Position numbers and translations under genes: made by a program
Shown: positions 61,238 to 64,000 of the stretch, piece after piece
Position numbering within the stretch: the stretch's first letter is position 1
Layout: every line of letters starts with the position of its first letter
From: an uncultured Alistipes sp.
GTDB taxonomy: Bacteria > Bacteroidota > Bacteroidia > Bacteroidales > Rikenellaceae
DNA: 64,000 nucleotides
Direction: 5' to 3'
Assembly (NCBI GenBank): GCA_900546065.1
Contig: URBK01000015.1
Location: forward strand, 6,024 to 70,023
Notes under the pieces: generated by a model
Seen by the model: only the letters and a program-made list of their open reading frames with translations
What the model was told of the DNA's origin: nothing
Databases searched by the model: none

Positions 61238-64000
61238 TCACTTGCCCTTGAAATAGTTTACCGCATTGGCGAATATCTCCTGCACCTTGTTGCCGGCGAT
61301 ATTCTTGAACAGGCCATCTTCATAACGCTCCGTGTGGCCCATCTTTCCGAGGATATGGCCGTCGCGGCTGATGATACCCTCGATGCCGAAGCTCGAGCCG
61401 TTGGGGTTGTACGGCGCACGCAGCGTCGCATTGCCGTCGGGATCGACATACTGGAATGCAACCTGCCCGTTGCGGAAGAGCTCCTCGGCCATCTCGTCGC
61501 TCACGACGAACTTGCCTTCGCCGTGGCTGACGGCTATCGAGTGCAGCTCGCCCACCTCGAACGACGAGAGCCACGGAGAGTTGACCGTAGCCACACGCGT
61601 CGTGACGATCTGTGACACGTGACGATTAATGTCGTTGCGGAACAGCGTGGGAGACTCCTTGCCGACACATCCCAGACGTCCGTAAGGCAGCAGGCCCGAC
61701 TTGACCAGAGCCTGAAATCCGTTGCATATACCGAGGATAAGTCCGCCGCGATCCAGCAATGCATGTATCGCATCCGTAATCTTACGGTTGTTCAGCACGT
61801 TGGCAATGAACTTACCGCTGCCGTCGGGCTCATCGCCCGCCGAGAAACCGCCGCTCAGAACGAATATATGGCACCCGTCGATCATACGCTTCATCGTCTC
61901 GATCGAAGCGAATATGTCGTCGGCCGTAAGGTCGCAGAATACACTCGTCGCCACGTGCGCACCGGCCCGTTCAAAGGCCTTGGCCGTGTCGTAGTCGCAG
62001 TTCGTCCCCGAGAATACGGGTATATATACCTTGACCTCATCCACGGGTTTGCCCTCATATTTCACCTCGCGGCGCTCGGGCATGCTTGCACGCGTCGTGC
62101 CGCCCTCGATACCGCGGTCGGGATATACCGAGCAGAACTTGCGCGAGTTGACCTTCTGCAACTCGTCCACCGCAAACCGTTCGCCGTTGAACACGACGAC
62201 GGCTGCAGCCGTCGTCGTACCGATCTTCTCCGCCGCGGGGTAATCGAGTTCGCCGACAGCCTCCACAACGATCGAACCGTAGGCATAGTCGAAGAGCTTG
62301 TGCTCTTCCATCTGCACATCGGCGCCGACACGGTTTCCGAACGACATCTTCGAGACGGCCTCAACGACGCCGCCGATACCTACGGCATACGCCGCAACGA
62401 TGTCTCCATGCTCGATGGACGTGCTGACGAAGTCGAAGTTACGCTTCAGCGCCTCGCTGTCGGGCATGTGGTTTGCACGCGGCGTGTGACGTATGATATA
62501 TATATTGTGTCCCGCAGCCTTGAACTCGGGGCTGATAACCGTGCGGGCATCGACCGTCGTTATTCCGAAGGCCATAAGCATCGGCGGCACGTTGATGTTC
62601 TGGAATGTTCCGCTCATCGAATCCTTGCCTCCGATCGACGGCAGCCCCAACTCGATCTGCATCCTCAGGGCACCGAGCAACGCCGCCAGAGGCTTACCCC
62701 ATGACGTCTCGGTGTGCATACGCTCGAAATACTCCTGATACGAATATCGCATCCTGTCATAGCGCGCACCTGCCGCAACAACCTTGCTCGCAGCCTCCAC
62801 AACGGCATACGCCGCACCGTGATAAGGGCTCCATGAGGTGATATATGGATTATATCCGAATGCCATGATGCTGGCCGTATTGGTCACGGCGTTACCCACG
62901 GGCAGCTTCTGCACCGACACCTGAGTCTCGGTGTTCTGCGTCACACCGCCGAAGGGCATAAGCACTGTCGAAGCGCCGATCGTCGAGTCGAACATCTCGA
63001 TAAGTCCGCGCTGCGATACAACGTTGTCATCCTGCAAGTCGTTCTCCACGCGCTCGCGCAACGTCGCGCCCGCAACCTCGCGGCGGAACGGGTCGCGATC
63101 CTCTACGGCCGCCACGCGCACCGTCGTATAGTGCTTGGCGCCGGCGCTGTCGATAAACTCGCGCGAGAGATCTACGATTTTCTCACCCCCGTAGAACATC
63201 TTCATGCGGTTGGTATCCGTAACGTCGGCCACATGCGTAACCTCGACATTCTCCGAATGGCAGTACTCCATGAAACGCTCCATGTCGCCGCGCTCGACGA
63301 CCACCGCCATACGCTCCTGCGACTCGCTTATGGCCAGCTCCGTGGCGTTCAGTCCGCTGTACTTCACCGGCACGCGGTCGAGGTATATGTCCAGACCGGG
63401 GGCCAACTCGCCAATTGCGACACTGACGCCGCCGGCACCGAAGTCGTTCGACTTCTTGATTAGGCGCGTAACCTCCGGACGGCGGAACAGACGCTCCAAC
63501 TTGCGCTCCTCGGGTGCATTTCCCTTCTGCACCTCCGAGCTGCACTCCTCGATCGACTTGACATTGTGCTCCTTCGACGATCCCGTCGCACCGCCTATAC
63601 CGTCACGGCCCGTACGTCCGCCCAACAGCAGTATGACATCACCCGCAGCGGGAGACTCGCGCCGTACGTTCTCGGCCTTGACGGCACCGACCACGGCACC
63701 CACCTCCAGACGCTTGGCCACATAGTCGGGATGGTATATTTCGCGCACGTGCGTCGTGGCAAGACCTATCTGGTTGCCGTAGCTCGAATATCCGGCTGCA
63801 GCCTTGGTGCTGATGATACGTTGCGGCAGCTTGCCCTTGAGCGTCTCCGCCACACTCTTGTATATATCGCCCGCACCGGTCACACGCATGGCCTGATAGA
63901 CATAGCTGCGGCCGGACAGCGGGTCACGGATGGCACCGCCGATGCAGGTGGCCGCACCGCCGAAGGGCTCGATCTCGGTGGGGTGGTTGTGGGTCTCGTT
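61238..64000 (-). CDS. purL: Phosphoribosylformylglycinamidine synthase, 5' end cut by the window
   Basis: The visible 920 residues begin NETHNHPTEIEPFGGAATCIGGAIRD, so the N-terminal part is beyond 64000. The chain is the large single-polypeptide type: two AIR-synthase-like halves (GGKDSMSGTF in the second) and a C-terminal glutaminase with VYIPVFSGTNCDYDTAKAFERAGA, the nucleophile in GICNGFQAL and HGEGKFV. It converts FGAR to FGAM. It heads the visible purine cluster and ends one base before the EEP lipoprotein start. Confidence 0.96.
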   Translation of the reverse strand, partial: NETHNHPTEIEPFGGAATCIGGAIRDPLSGRSYVYQAMRVTGAGDIYKSVAETLKGKLPQRIISTKAAAGYSSYGNQIGLATTHVREIYHPDYVAKRLEVGAVVGAVKAENVRRESPAAGDVILLLGGRTGRDGIGGATGSSKEHNVKSIEECSSEVQKGNAPEERKLERLFRRPEVTRLIKKSNDFGAGGVSVAIGELAPGLDIYLDRVPVKYSGLNATELAISESQERMAVVVERGDMERFMEYCHSENVEVTHVADVTDTNRMKMFYGGEKIVDLSREFIDSAGAKHYTTVRVAAVEDRDPFRREVAGATLRERVENDLQDDNVVSQRGLIEMFDSTIGASTVLMPFGGVTQNTETQVSVQKLPVGNAVTNTASIMAFGYNPYITSWSPYHGAAYAVVEAASKVVAAGARYDRMRYSYQEYFERMHTETSWGKPLAALLGALRMQIELGLPSIGGKDSMSGTFQNINVPPMLMAFGITTVDARTVISPEFKAAGHNIYIIRHTPRANHMPDSEALKRNFDFVSTSIEHGDIVAAYAVGIGGVVEAVSKMSFGNRVGADVQMEEHKLFDYAYGSIVVEAVGELDYPAAEKIGTTTAAAVVVFNGERFAVDELQKVNSRKFCSVYPDRGIEGGTTRASMPERREVKYEGKPVDEVKVYIPVFSGTNCDYDTAKAFERAGAHVATSVFCDLTADDIFASIETMKRMIDGCHIFVLSGGFSAGDEPDGSGKFIANVLNNRKITDAIHALLDRGGLILGICNGFQALVKSGLLPYGRLGCVGKESPTLFRNDINRHVSQIVTTRVATVNSPWLSSFEVGELHSIAVSHGEGKFVVSDEMAEELFRNGQVAFQYVDPDGNATLRAPYNPNGSSFGIEGIISRDGHILGKMGHTERYEDGLFKNIAGNKVQEIFANAVNYFKGK

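Overview
The window comes from a Bacteroidota chromosome, most likely Bacteroidales and plausibly a Rikenellaceae/Alistipes-type gut organism. What is seen: fairly GC-rich coding sequence, many start regions preceded by the Bacteroidota -7 element TAnnTTTG instead of an E. coli-type promoter, few clear Shine-Dalgarno sequences, a tmRNA whose tag ends in YALAA, and typical families (GldH-like lipoprotein, RicT/PSP1 protein, histone H1-like small protein, DUF4294, GH127/GH43 lipoprotein-type enzymes). The genus is an inference, supported mainly by a cysteate-synthase-like gene of the kind expected in sulfonolipid makers. I see no phage, insertion sequence or CRISPR array. This is mostly core chromosome with a few accessory items.

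Layout. 1-1.7 kb: tail of an unidentified gene, an AraC regulator and a low-molecular-weight tyrosine phosphatase. 1.9-5.4 kb: an envelope operon (YtfJ-like protein, POTRA-less BamA-type barrel, EptA-like phosphoethanolamine transferase). 5.5-9.3 kb: histone-like protein, FeoB-associated small protein, AspT/YidE-type transporter, LrgA/LrgB pair. 9.4-13.3 kb: tmRNA, secreted C1 peptidase, GNAT, tRNA-Gln, thioesterase, DUF4294 protein. 13.3-22 kb: GH127 enzyme, second BamA-type barrel, MATE exporter, RicT, GldH-like, TrmB. 22.2-28.7 kb: ManA, cysteate-synthase-like enzyme, SGNH hydrolase, two small lipoproteins, DusB and a CNNM/CorC-type protein. 28.9-37.9 kb: ArgS, GH43 enzyme, DegP/HtrA protease, exported TIM-barrel protein, MetK behind a candidate SAM-II riboswitch, WaaP-like kinase. 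38-42.7 kb: a frameshifted YczE-cytidylate-kinase-like fusion, AraC regulator, GH5 enzyme, membrane LytTR regulator. 42.8-45.9 kb: fabH-fabF-fabG.

46-50.6 kb is a pyrimidine/purine run on the + strand (pyrF, glutaredoxin-like, pyrE, pyrB with a PyrI-type zinc tail, purT, GNAT). After an epimerase and a nitroreductase, 52.4-64 kb is a minus-strand purine biosynthesis cluster read purL > EEP lipoprotein > purC > purF > purM > purN > purH > purD > folD. Together these cover most of de novo IMP synthesis, the 10-formyl-THF supply (FolD) and three steps of UMP synthesis. PurL is cut by the window edge.

The strongest leads are the cysteate-synthase-like enzyme, the PyrB-zinc-domain fusion, the TA-repeat frameshift in a membrane/kinase fusion, the candidate SAM-II riboswitch on metK, the paired POTRA-less barrels, and the phosphatase-type lipoprotein embedded in the purine cluster. 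I did not find a clearly new multi-gene defence or mobile system.
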